From Bacteroidales bacterium (GTDB lineage: Bacteria; Bacteroidota; Bacteroidia; Bacteroidales; UBA932): a stretch of 5,763 nucleotides of DNA. The notes below the pieces were generated by a model that saw only the letters and a program-made list of their open reading frames with translations, was not told where the DNA came from and searched no databases. Location of the stretch: NCBI GenBank assembly GCA_017614795.1, contig JAGABD010000078.1, positions 1 to 5,763 of the forward strand, written 5' to 3'. How positions within the stretch are numbered: position 1 is the stretch's first letter; every line of letters starts with the position of its first letter. The position numbers and the translations under genes are program-made. Below are positions 1 to 5,763 of this stretch, piece after piece.

Positions 1-567
1 GAGAAGATTCACAAGGAAGTCGGCCAGATCGACATCCTGGTGAACAACGCCGGCATCATCAAGCGCATCCCCATGCACGAGATGGAGCGCAAGGAATTCC
101 AGCAGGTTATCGACGTGGACCTCGTGGCCCCGTTCATCGTTTCCAGCGCAGTCCTGCCCGAAATGATGGAGCGCCGCGAAGGCAAGATCATCAACATCTG
201 CTCGATGATGAGCGAGCTCGGCCGCGAGACCGTTTCCGCTTACGCCGCCGCAAAGGGCGGACTCAAGATGCTCACCCGCAACATCTGCTCGGAGTACGGC
301 GAATACAACATCCAGTGCAACGGCATCGGCCCCGGTTATATAGCCACTCCCCAGACCGCTCCCCTGCGTGAGAAGCAGCCCGACGGCAGCCGTCATCCTT
401 TCGACTCCTTCATCTGCGCCAAGACCCCTGCAGGACGCTGGCTCGAACCCGAAGAACTCGGCGGCCCCGCGGTATTCCTCGCCAGCCACGCTTCGGACGC
501 GGTGAACGGCCATATCCTCTATGTCGACGGAGGCATCCTCGCTTACATCGGAAAACAGCCCAAGTAA
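1..567 (+). CDS. kduD: KduD-like SDR dehydrogenase (2-dehydro-3-deoxy-D-gluconate / gluconate 5-dehydrogenase type), 5' truncated
   Basis: This is the C-terminal 188 residues of a classical short-chain dehydrogenase. The reading frame is open from base 1, so the Rossmann TGxxxGxG start (roughly the first 65-75 residues) lies outside the window. Seen in the partial protein: NNAG at residues 15-18, the catalytic triad as S68, Y81 and K85 (YAAAK), the cofactor-side segment GPGYIATPQT near 111-120, and the typical C-terminal VNGHILYVDGG. Family knowledge: KduD interconverts 5-keto-4-deoxyuronate-derived 2,5-diketo-3-deoxygluconate and 2-keto-3-deoxygluconate with NAD(H) in the cytoplasm. Bacteroidota homologues are often named gluconate 5-dehydrogenase. 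The segment after GPGYIATPQT, with REKQPDGSRHPFDSF, is about 6 residues longer than my recollection of E. coli KduD. The kduI gene one base downstream makes the KduD role more likely than a gluconate-specific one. Confidence is high for the SDR family and good for KduD. Confidence 0.87.
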   Translation, partial: EKIHKEVGQIDILVNNAGIIKRIPMHEMERKEFQQVIDVDLVAPFIVSSAVLPEMMERREGKIINICSMMSELGRETVSAYAAAKGGLKMLTRNICSEYGEYNIQCNGIGPGYIATPQTAPLREKQPDGSRHPFDSFICAKTPAGRWLEPEELGGPAVFLASHASDAVNGHILYVDGGILAYIGKQPK

Positions 568-568
568 T

Positions 569-1414
569 ATGTCCAAGATCAATTGCCAGGTCCGCTATCC
601 GTCCCATCAGGACGACGCGAAGCATTACGACACCGCCAAACTCCGCGAGCACTACCTCGTGGAGAACATAATGGTGCCCGATGAAATCAATATGGTTTAC
701 TCGATGTTCGACCGCATCATCGCGGGCGGCGCGGTTCCCGTAAAGGAGGAACTCGTGCTCACTCCCCCCGAAATCCTGCGTTCGGACTACTTCACCCAGC
801 GCCGCGAGCTCGGCATCATCAATGTCGGCGGCACAGGAATAGTGAAGGTGGGTGACGAAGAATTCGAAATCCCCTTCAAGGAAGCCCTCTACGTCGGGCG
901 CGGCGACCGTCACGTCAGTTTCCGCAGTCTCGATCCCAAGCATCCCGCCCACTTCTACTTCAACTCCGCCGTCGCGCATCGCGAGACCGGCATCAAGAAG
1001 GTGAGCAAGAAAGACGCAGTGGTGATGCATCTTGGCAGCCTCGAGGAGAGCAACGAGCGCACCATCAACCGCCTTCTCGTGAAAGAAGTGGTGCCTTGCT
1101 GCCAGCTTCAGATGGGTATGACCGAACTTGCTCCGGGCAGCACCTGGAACACCATGCCGGCCCACACCCACGACCGCCGCATGGAGGTCTACTTCTATTT
1201 CGAGCTTCCCGAAACCGCGGCCGTCTGCCACTTCATGGGCCAGCCGCAGGAAACCCGCCACATCTGGATGCACAACGAACAGGCGGTCATCTCCCCGCAG
1301 TGGAGCATCCATTCCGCGTGCGCGACGCGCAACTATACTTTCATATGGGGTATGTGCGGCGAGAACGACGACTACAACGATATGGACTGGTGCAAAACCG
1401 AAGACCTGAAGTAA
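569..1414 (+). CDS. kduI: 5-dehydro-4-deoxy-D-glucuronate isomerase (KduI)
   Basis: The protein has 281 residues, close to the usual 278 or so. KduI is a cytoplasmic cupin isomerase converting 4-deoxy-L-threo-5-hexosulose uronate to 3-deoxy-D-glycero-2,5-hexodiulosonate (EC 5.3.1.17), the step before KduD. The metal-binding residues are visible in the family motif NTMPAHTHDRRMEVYFYF: H199, H201 and E206, with the fourth ligand H248 in QWSIHSACAT. This matches the E. coli set H196/H198/E203/H245 shifted by three. The N-terminal RYPSHQDDAKHYDT and the LGIINVGGTG strand are also typical. The ATG at 569 is chosen although the frame stays open to an ATG at 521: the 521 start would overlap the dehydrogenase by 47 bases and add 16 low-complexity residues that are a shadow of kduD. 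The start follows the kduD stop after one base (TAATATG), which suggests one transcript and translational coupling. Confidence 0.96.
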   Translation: MSKINCQVRYPSHQDDAKHYDTAKLREHYLVENIMVPDEINMVYSMFDRIIAGGAVPVKEELVLTPPEILRSDYFTQRRELGIINVGGTGIVKVGDEEFEIPFKEALYVGRGDRHVSFRSLDPKHPAHFYFNSAVAHRETGIKKVSKKDAVVMHLGSLEESNERTINRLLVKEVVPCCQLQMGMTELAPGSTWNTMPAHTHDRRMEVYFYFELPETAAVCHFMGQPQETRHIWMHNEQAVISPQWSIHSACATRNYTFIWGMCGENDDYNDMDWCKTEDLK

Positions 1415-1415
1415 T

Positions 1416-2273
1416 ATGAAAAGAATTCTCTTTATAGCGGCAGCACTTCTTCTGCTCGCATCCTGCGCCCCGAAACCCCAGAAGGTTTTCGCGCGCTTCG
1501 TACCCGAAAGGGCCGACGATTTCGCCTGGGAGAACGACTATGTGGCCTACCGCGCATACGGCGAGGCCCTCGAAACCCTCAACCCCGGCGGAATGATCTC
1601 CCCCGGCTTCGACGTCTGGGTGAAGAACACCACCGACCTGGTGGTGGATCAGCGCTACTATGACGACCTCAACAACGGCATCTCCTACCACATCGACCAC
1701 GGTCAGGGCAAGGACTGCTACAAGGTTGGCGTAACCCTCGGCGGCGGCGCTTCCTCCCCTCTCATCGACGGAAAGCTCTGCTTCCCTGCAACCAACTTCC
1801 GCAGCAACGAAGTGCTCGAGTGCAGCCCCGAGAAGGTGGTCTTCGTGCTTCATTATCCCGAGTGGGAGGCTGAAGGATGGAAGATTGCCCTCGACAAGAA
1901 GATAACCGTCACCGCGGGCACCCACTTCTGCCTCGCCGAGGATACCTACACCTTCGAAGGCCCCGCCGACAGCCTGCTCATCGCAGCCGGCATCGTGCGT
2001 CACGACGTCCAATGCGAGAGCGAACTCGAGGACGGCTTCGCCATCTGGGAGAAGGCATCCGACACCGGCGCGGAACCTGAAGACAGCTGCCTCGGCCTCG
2101 CTATCAAACTGCCCGGCGCCACCTTCGTCGGCCAGACCGAAGACGGAGTGCACAGCATCTGCGCCAAGGCCGTGAAGTCCGGCGAAACCTTCGCCTATTA
2201 CTTCGGCTCCTGCTGGAGCAAGGCGGACATCAACAGCCCCGAAGCCTGGTTCGACCTCCTCGCCGAGCTGTAG
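1416..2273 (+). CDS. DUF4861-like lipoprotein of the uronate utilisation cluster
   Basis: The protein has 285 residues. It begins with a lipoprotein signal peptide: MKR, a hydrophobic stretch at 4-15, and a lipobox LASC with the lipidated cysteine at C17. The residues after the cysteine (APKPQK) lack the acidic run of a Bacteroidota surface-export signal, so a periplasm-facing outer-membrane location is inferred. Segments that recall the DUF4861 family are DDFAWENDYVAYRAYG (residues 34-49), GFDVWVKNT (64-72) and YHIDHGQGKDCYKVGVTLG (91-109), the last rich in His, Asp and Lys. The biochemical activity is not something I can assign. The family is often found in Bacteroidota polysaccharide loci near kduI/kduD and uronyl hydrolases, so a role in sugar-acid or oligosaccharide processing is an inference from context. 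The start follows the kduI stop after one base (TAATATG). It appears complete and is the last gene before a strong terminator. Confidence 0.8.
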   Translation: MKRILFIAAALLLLASCAPKPQKVFARFVPERADDFAWENDYVAYRAYGEALETLNPGGMISPGFDVWVKNTTDLVVDQRYYDDLNNGISYHIDHGQGKDCYKVGVTLGGGASSPLIDGKLCFPATNFRSNEVLECSPEKVVFVLHYPEWEAEGWKIALDKKITVTAGTHFCLAEDTYTFEGPADSLLIAAGIVRHDVQCESELEDGFAIWEKASDTGAEPEDSCLGLAIKLPGATFVGQTEDGVHSICAKAVKSGETFAYYFGSCWSKADINSPEAWFDLLAEL

Positions 2274-2320
2274 GCCTTTTGCAGCGTAAATGCCAACTGC
2301 CTGACTACCAGGCGAATACG

Positions 2321-2356
2321 AAAAATCTCCTCAGCGTTTTACTGAGGAGATTTTTT
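2321..2356. terminator. Bidirectional intrinsic terminator between convergent operons
   Basis: A perfect 14-bp inverted repeat: left arm AAAAATCTCCTCAG (2321-2334), 7-base loop (2335-2341), right arm CTGAGGAGATTTTT (2342-2355), then one more T. Read on + it ends in a T6 tract (2351-2356), 48 bases after the lipoprotein gene. Read on - it ends in a T5 tract made by the left A run, 31 bases beyond the aroE stop. It can therefore end both the kdu cluster and the recJ-aroE transcript. The stretches on either side (2274-2320 and 2357-2386) hold nothing else I recognise. Confidence 0.9.
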
Positions 2357-2386
2357 ATAACTTTCTGTGAATTAACGGTTTAACGT

Positions 2387-3256
2387 TTACGCCAATTCAA
2401 CCCCCGTCATCAGGGGATAGCCTGTGACGGCCTGGGCTTCGAGCCAGCGCTGACCGGGAATGTAGCGGGCGCCGAAAGCCTGCATGCAAGGGGTGCGGTA
2501 GTTGGCCTCGAGAACGGTGCCGTGCTCAAAACCCTTCGGCTTTGCGATAAGTGGTCCAGCACCTAATGTGGCCCGTGCCCCCTCCGTCGGGGCTCCCATC
2601 AGTATCGGAAGCGGAAACGCCAGCGTGTAGATGAGCAGGTCGGCAACTCCAAGCAGTACCGGAATCTCCTCCAGTGGACAGATGTCGGGCGTGCGGCGGG
2701 TGCGGTTGCAGATGACCACGTCCATGCCTATCGACTTCGCCGCAGCCGCCGCGGCCTTCCCCGCGCCGCCGAACCCGACCACCAGCGCCAGTTGGCGTTC
2801 CCACCGTCCGGATTCTTGGGACGGTGGTGCCATTTCTGGCCCTTTTTGATTCCACCGTCCGGAATTTTGGGACGGTAGGCACACTGCCGAGTCCCCGAAG
2901 CCTTCGTCAAGAAGGACTTTCCGGACGCCGAGGAAATCGGAATTGTACCCGCGTATGCCGTCGGGAGTTTTGACAGCGATGTTAATCGCCCCTATTTCCT
3001 TGCAGGACGGGTCCACGCCGCCTCCCACTTTGGCGAAAGCCAGCTCCTTGAACGGAGCGGTAATGTTGATGGCTCTGTAACCGTCCAGGAACTTCTGCCA
3101 GGAGGCTTCGAAATCAGCCCCTTCTATCAAATCATAGGGCCAGCGTCCGCCGTATGCCTTCGCAAAAAGAGCCGGGCTTCCCGAACCGGCGAGGGGATGG
3201 CCGATAAGACCGAAGCGCCAGGCGTCCTGGTCAGGCCTGTTGCCGGGATTCTCCAT
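2387..3256 (-). CDS. aroE: Shikimate dehydrogenase (AroE), divergent, with an internal repeat insertion
   Basis: The protein has 289 residues, against about 250-275 usual. AroE reduces 3-dehydroshikimate to shikimate with NADPH in the chorismate pathway in the cytoplasm. Substrate-domain residues are visible: the serine pair in GSGSP (S25, S27), the catalytic lysine in NITAPFKE (K70), N92 in IGAIN, and the catalytic aspartate in GYNSDFLG (D107). The nucleotide domain shows GFGGAGKA (161-168) and NRT (184-186). A C-terminal GQRWLEAQA recalls the usual G-xxx-L-xx-QA ending. Between D107 and the glycine loop, residues 127-152 are an extra stretch with PSQNSGRW (128-135) repeated as PSQESGRW (145-152), encoded by a palindromic DNA repeat. 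The usual NxTPxGM segment is replaced by a poorly matching YTLAFPLPILMG, so this is a divergent family member. The ATG at 3256 lies 8 bp after the recJ stop, so the two are probably cotranscribed. Enzyme activity despite the insertion is inferred from the intact frame and motifs. Confidence 0.87.
   Translation of the reverse strand: MENPGNRPDQDAWRFGLIGHPLAGSGSPALFAKAYGGRWPYDLIEGADFEASWQKFLDGYRAINITAPFKELAFAKVGGGVDPSCKEIGAINIAVKTPDGIRGYNSDFLGVRKVLLDEGFGDSAVCLPSQNSGRWNQKGPEMAPPSQESGRWERQLALVVGFGGAGKAAAAAAKSIGMDVVICNRTRRTPDICPLEEIPVLLGVADLLIYTLAFPLPILMGAPTEGARATLGAGPLIAKPKGFEHGTVLEANYRTPCMQAFGARYIPGQRWLEAQAVTGYPLMTGVELA
2801..2878. repeat. Paired palindromic repeat (REP/MITE-like) inserted in frame in aroE
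   Basis: Two direct copies of a 27-bp unit, at 2801-2827 and 2852-2878, match at 24 of 27 positions and are separated by 24 bp. Each is itself an inverted repeat. The first copy has a 9-bp stem, CCACCGTCC (2801-2809) with GGACGGTGG (2819-2827). The second has a 7-bp stem, ACCGTCC (2854-2860) with GGACGGT (2870-2876). Both loops are 9 bases. The spacer holds a further small hairpin, GCCA (2829-2832) with TGGC (2837-2840). The 51-bp period is a multiple of three, and the full 78 bp equals 26 codons, so aroE stays open. No transposase, target duplication or other copy is visible in this window. Confidence 0.85.
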
Positions 3257-3264
3257 AAAACTGT

Positions 3265-4998
3265 CTAGATGATTTCCTCGCCCTCGCGCATGTCTTTGAT
3301 GCGCAGCTGGGTGAAAGAGGTGCCGCGATAGTAGTTCTCCACGATGGAATAGCAGATGTCCACCGGGTTGCCTTCCTTGATGTAGTCGAAGTACTCAGCC
3401 ATATTGAAGGCGATTGCGGGCACTTTATGGTAAGGCTGGTCCTCCTGGATGAGGTCGAGCTTCAGATGCGTTCCGCCCGCGCCCACCTTGCGTCCGTCAC
3501 CGGAATCGTAGACTCCGCGGGTCATGAACACAGGATTGCCGTTGCCGGGGCCGAAAGGCTGGAACTGCTTGAGGATGCGGAAGAACTTGGGGGTTATCTG
3601 CGAGAATGCGAGCTCGGAGTCGATGTTGACCACCGGTATCGACATATCCTCGGTCATATTCTTCTCCACGAACTCCTCCATCCTGCGGGCGAATTCGGGA
3701 AGATTCTCTTCTTTCAGGGTGAGGCCTGCGGCATAGGTATGGCCTCCGAAATTCTCCATCAGGTCGGCGCAGCTCTCGATTGCCGCGTAGAGGTCGAAGC
3801 CTCCGGCGCTGCGGGCGCTCCCAGCCACGAACCCGTTGGACTTGGTAAGCACCACGGTGGGCTTGAAAAACGCTTCCACGAGCCTCGAGGCCACGATTCC
3901 CACCACGCCCTTGTTCCACTGCGGGTTGTACACTATGGTGGCGTGCTTGCTTGCGAGGCAGGTGCCGCTGCTTACCATCTCCAGGGCCTCGGCCGTGATC
4001 TCGCGGTCGATGTCCTTGCGGGCGTTGTTGTTGTCGTTGATCTGCTCGCCCACCAGCATCGCGCGGCCGCTTTCCGTAGCGGTTAGAAGTTCCACTGCCA
4101 GACGGCCGGTCTCCATACGCCCTGCGGCGTTGATGCGGGGACCTATCTTGAAGACGATATCGTCGATGGAGATGTGCCCGGGCTCCAGTTTGGAGAGGTT
4201 TATCATCGCGAGGAGACCCTTGCGGGGCGCCTCGTTGAGCTGCTTGAGGCCGTAATATGCCAGAACGCGGTTCTCGCCCGTCATCGACACGAGGTCGGAA
4301 GCGATGCTCACCACCAGGAGGTCGAGGAAAGGCAGAAGGGTGTCGAAGGGAATGCCGTACTGCTGGGAATAGGCCTGCACCAGTTTGAAGCCGACGCCGC
4401 AGCCGCAGAGGTCCGAGAAGGGATAGGTGTCGTCCTCGCGCTTGGGGTCGAGCACCGCCACGGCGGCGGGAAGTTCCTTTTCGGGGAGATGGTGGTCGCA
4501 GATGATGACGTCCATCCCGAGGCTCTTCGCGAACGCCACCTTGTCGATGGCCTTGATGCCGCAGTCCAGGGTTATTATGAGCTTGACGCCGTTCTCCGCG
4601 GCCCACTTCACGCCCTTGATGGACACGCCGTAACCTTCGTCATAGCGGTCGGGAACGTAGAAGTCGACATTGTCGGAATAGCGTTTGATGAAGGAATAGA
4701 CAAGGGATACGGCAGTGGTGCCGTCCACATCGTAGTCGCCATAGACGAGGATTTTTTCCCCTCCTTCGATGGCATCGTGCAGGCGGGCGACCGCCTTCTC
4801 CATATCTTTCATCAGGAAAGGATCGTGCAGATTCTCGAGGCTGGGGCGGAAGAAGGCCCTCGCCTCCTCGAAAGTCTCCACCCCGCGCTTGACGAGAAGC
4901 TCCGCCAGAACCCGGTCGATACCGATTTCCGCGGCCAGCTTCCCTACCTTGTCGGCGGGCGCCGGAGTTCCGAGAATCCACTTGCTTTCCTTAGTCAT
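3265..4998 (-). CDS. recJ: Single-stranded-DNA-specific exonuclease RecJ
   Basis: The protein has 577 residues, a normal RecJ length. RecJ is a 5'-3' ssDNA exonuclease of the DHH phosphoesterase family that acts in recombination, mismatch and base-excision repair. Motifs in order: DYDVDG (residues 88-93), LDCG around D145, the signature DHH at 168-170, SIASDL near 231-236, KIGPRINAAGRME near 284-296, then the DHHA1 domain with NKGVVGIVASRL and FGGHTYAAG (GGH at 418-420), followed by an OB-type region containing FQPFGPGNGNP. All expected metal-binding motifs are present. I chose the ATG at 4998. A TTG at 5007 extends the frame by three codons, but it lies inside the proposed -7 promoter box (5005-5012) and would precede the transcript start. 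RecJ is followed 8 bp later by aroE on the same strand. The link between these two functions is probably only transcriptional. Confidence 0.96.
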   Translation of the reverse strand: MTKESKWILGTPAPADKVGKLAAEIGIDRVLAELLVKRGVETFEEARAFFRPSLENLHDPFLMKDMEKAVARLHDAIEGGEKILVYGDYDVDGTTAVSLVYSFIKRYSDNVDFYVPDRYDEGYGVSIKGVKWAAENGVKLIITLDCGIKAIDKVAFAKSLGMDVIICDHHLPEKELPAAVAVLDPKREDDTYPFSDLCGCGVGFKLVQAYSQQYGIPFDTLLPFLDLLVVSIASDLVSMTGENRVLAYYGLKQLNEAPRKGLLAMINLSKLEPGHISIDDIVFKIGPRINAAGRMETGRLAVELLTATESGRAMLVGEQINDNNNARKDIDREITAEALEMVSSGTCLASKHATIVYNPQWNKGVVGIVASRLVEAFFKPTVVLTKSNGFVAGSARSAGGFDLYAAIESCADLMENFGGHTYAAGLTLKEENLPEFARRMEEFVEKNMTEDMSIPVVNIDSELAFSQITPKFFRILKQFQPFGPGNGNPVFMTRGVYDSGDGRKVGAGGTHLKLDLIQEDQPYHKVPAIAFNMAEYFDYIKEGNPVDICYSIVENYYRGTSFTQLRIKDMREGEEII

Positions 4999-5004
4999 AA
5001 CTTG

Positions 5005-5036
5005 CAAAGTTACCGATTAAATTTCAAAGTTTCAAT
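5005..5036 (-). promoter_or_regulatory. Candidate Bacteroidota sigma promoter for recJ-aroE
   Basis: On the - strand the box TAACTTTG (5012 down to 5005) matches the Bacteroidota -7 consensus TAnnTTTG exactly. Twenty bases upstream is ATTG (5036-5033), a 3-of-4 match to the -33 TTTG. The box ends only 6 bases before the recJ ATG (4998), so a transcript from it would have almost no 5' leader. The call rests on motif match and position alone. Confidence 0.5.
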
Positions 5037-5053
5037 TTTAAGTCTTACTTTTG
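5022..5053 (+). promoter_or_regulatory. Candidate Bacteroidota sigma promoter for lysS
   Basis: TACTTTTG (5046-5053) matches the -7 consensus TAnnTTTG exactly. A TTTC (5022-5025), 3 of 4 to the -33 TTTG, lies 20 bases upstream, the expected distance. Transcription would begin near 5058-5060, giving a leader of about 20 bases before the lysS ATG at 5081. The -7 box lies within a small inverted repeat, TCTTAC-TTTT-GTAAGA (5043-5058), which could be an operator or chance. Confidence 0.55.
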
Positions 5054-5080
5054 TAAGATTTCTTAAAAAATCGGAACGAA

Positions 5081-5763
5081 ATGGCGAATACAGAGTACAG
5101 CGAACAGGAACAGATCCGCAGGGATTCCCTTGCGAAATTGAAGGAACTCGGCATCGAACCCTATCCCGCGGCATTATACCCGGTGAACAACACCGCGGCT
5201 GGCATCGCGGCTGAGTACGACCCCGAGAAGCAGAACCTTCAGGACGTCTGCATAGCGGGACGCATTATGAGCCGCCGCATTATGGGAGCGGCTTCGTTCA
5301 TGGAGCTCCAGGACGAGACCGGCCGCATACAGGTGTATGTAAAGCGCGACGAAATCTGCCCGGACGAGGACAAGACGATGTACAACACCGTGTTCAAGAA
5401 ACTTCTGGACATCGGCGACATCGTGGGCATCAAGGGCTTCGCCTTCATTACCCAGACCGGCCAGCTCAGCATTCACGCAAAGGAACTGACGCTTCTGAGC
5501 AAGTCGCTGCGCGTGCTTCCCATCGTGAAGACCGATGCCGACGGCACCGTGCACGACGGCTTTGCCGACCCGGAACTCCGTTATCGCCAGAGGTACGTGG
5601 ACCTCATCGTGAACCCCCAGGTGAAGGAAGTTTTCGCGAAGAGGGCGAAGATCATCGCCACGATGCGCGAGTACTTCAACGAGGCGGGCTGCCTCGAGGT
5701 GGAGACCCCGATACTTCAGGGCATCCCCGGCGGCGCCACCGCACGCCCCTTCATCACCCACCA
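5081..5763 (+). CDS. lysS: Lysyl-tRNA synthetase, class II (LysS), 3' truncated by window end
   Basis: The frame is open from the ATG at 5081 to the window end, giving 227 complete codons out of roughly 500-580 expected. The enzyme charges tRNA-Lys with lysine using ATP in the cytoplasm. The N-terminus starts [20 protein letters not shown] with the typical helix and GIEPYP. It is followed by an OB-fold anticodon-binding domain (about residues 55-150) containing [27 protein letters not shown] strands. The linker [16 protein letters not shown] (161-176) and the catalytic-domain entry with motif 1 ([23 protein letters not shown]) are family hallmarks, as is [10 protein letters not shown] (215-224). 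Motifs 2 and 3 lie beyond the window. The ATG is the first in frame after the proposed promoter, and no Shine-Dalgarno is seen, as usual in Bacteroidota. It is transcribed divergently from recJ. Confidence 0.95.
   Translation, partial: MANTEYSEQEQIRRDSLAKLKELGIEPYPAALYPVNNTAAGIAAEYDPEKQNLQDVCIAGRIMSRRIMGAASFMELQDETGRIQVYVKRDEICPDEDKTMYNTVFKKLLDIGDIVGIKGFAFITQTGQLSIHAKELTLLSKSLRVLPIVKTDADGTVHDGFADPELRYRQRYVDLIVNPQVKEVFAKRAKIIATMREYFNEAGCLEVETPILQGIPGGATARPFITH

Noticed and set aside
521..568. Upstream extension of kduI to the ATG at 521
   Set aside because: It would overlap kduD by 47 bases and add residues not found in KduI. The ATG at 569 gives the standard length and N-terminus.
410..1312. 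Long open frame on the - strand opposite kduD/kduI (300 codons)
   Set aside because: It is antisense to two well-supported genes and its protein is a His/Val/Asp-rich shadow with no family features. GC-rich third positions produce such frames.
1341..2153. Long open frame on the - strand opposite the DUF4861 gene (270 codons)
   Set aside because: It lies entirely opposite kduI and the lipoprotein gene, which has a signal peptide and family motifs. The antisense product shows no recognisable feature.
2371..2386. Twofold TTAACG in the gap before aroE's stop
   Set aside because: It is too short and AT-rich to separate from chance, and the clear terminator next to it explains the intergenic region.
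2786..2797. Short palindrome CGCCA-GT-TGGCG next to the aroE repeat
   Set aside because: The arms are only 5 bp in GC-rich coding sequence and fall in the RQLAL codons just before the NADP domain. This is likely chance, although it could mark an edge of the inserted element.
2801..2878. CRISPR-like repeat-spacer-repeat (27-bp repeats, 24-bp spacer)
   Set aside because: There are only two units. They lie inside the open frame of a recognisable aroE, no cas genes are present, and each repeat is a full palindrome typical of REP-like elements.
3497..4606. Second - strand open frame within recJ (369 codons)
   Set aside because: It is an alternate frame of recJ, rich in Arg, Gly and Pro, a typical composition shadow.
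4174..5214. Open frame on + opposite recJ running into lysS (346 codons)
   Set aside because: It crosses the recJ coding sequence, the intergenic region and the start of lysS in a different frame, so it cannot be compatible with either gene. It is a shadow of recJ.
5174..5761. - strand open frame opposite lysS (195 codons)
   Set aside because: It is antisense to clear lysyl-tRNA synthetase sequence and has no family features.

Overview
The window looks like chromosomal DNA from a GC-rich member of the Bacteroidota, probably Bacteroidales. Four things support this. Gene starts lack clear Shine-Dalgarno sequences. The divergent intergenic region carries TAnnTTTG boxes, the Bacteroidota -7 promoter element, on both strands. 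One gene encodes a DUF4861-type lipoprotein. The KduD and KduI proteins resemble the Bacteroides-type enzymes. The genus cannot be fixed from this sequence.

Layout: (1) Positions 1-2273, + strand, hold a tight three-gene cluster for unsaturated uronate breakdown: the 3' part of a KduD-like short-chain dehydrogenase, a complete kduI, and a DUF4861 lipoprotein. Both junctions are the same TAATATG, one base between stop and start. KduI and KduD convert the 4-deoxy-5-keto-uronate released from pectin- or glycosaminoglycan-type oligosaccharides to 2-keto-3-deoxygluconate. The lipoprotein probably acts earlier, in the periplasm or at the outer membrane. (2) A perfect 14-bp stem at 2321-2355 with A and T tracts on its two sides serves as a terminator in both directions between convergent units. 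(3) Positions 2387-4998, - strand, hold recJ followed 8 bp later by a divergent aroE (shikimate dehydrogenase). (4) A 82-bp gap separates recJ from the divergently transcribed lysS (5081 to the window end, 3' truncated), and a promoter can be proposed for each.

The most unusual feature is inside aroE. Two copies of a 27-bp palindromic repeat (24/27 identical, 51 bp apart start to start) add an in-frame segment of about 26-30 residues with the repeated peptide PSQ(N/E)SGRW. It sits at the junction between the substrate domain and the NADP domain. It looks like a small REP/MITE-like element that has inserted into a housekeeping gene while keeping it open. The rest of the window is ordinary metabolic and housekeeping content, and I see no defence system, CRISPR array, RNA gene or complete mobile element.
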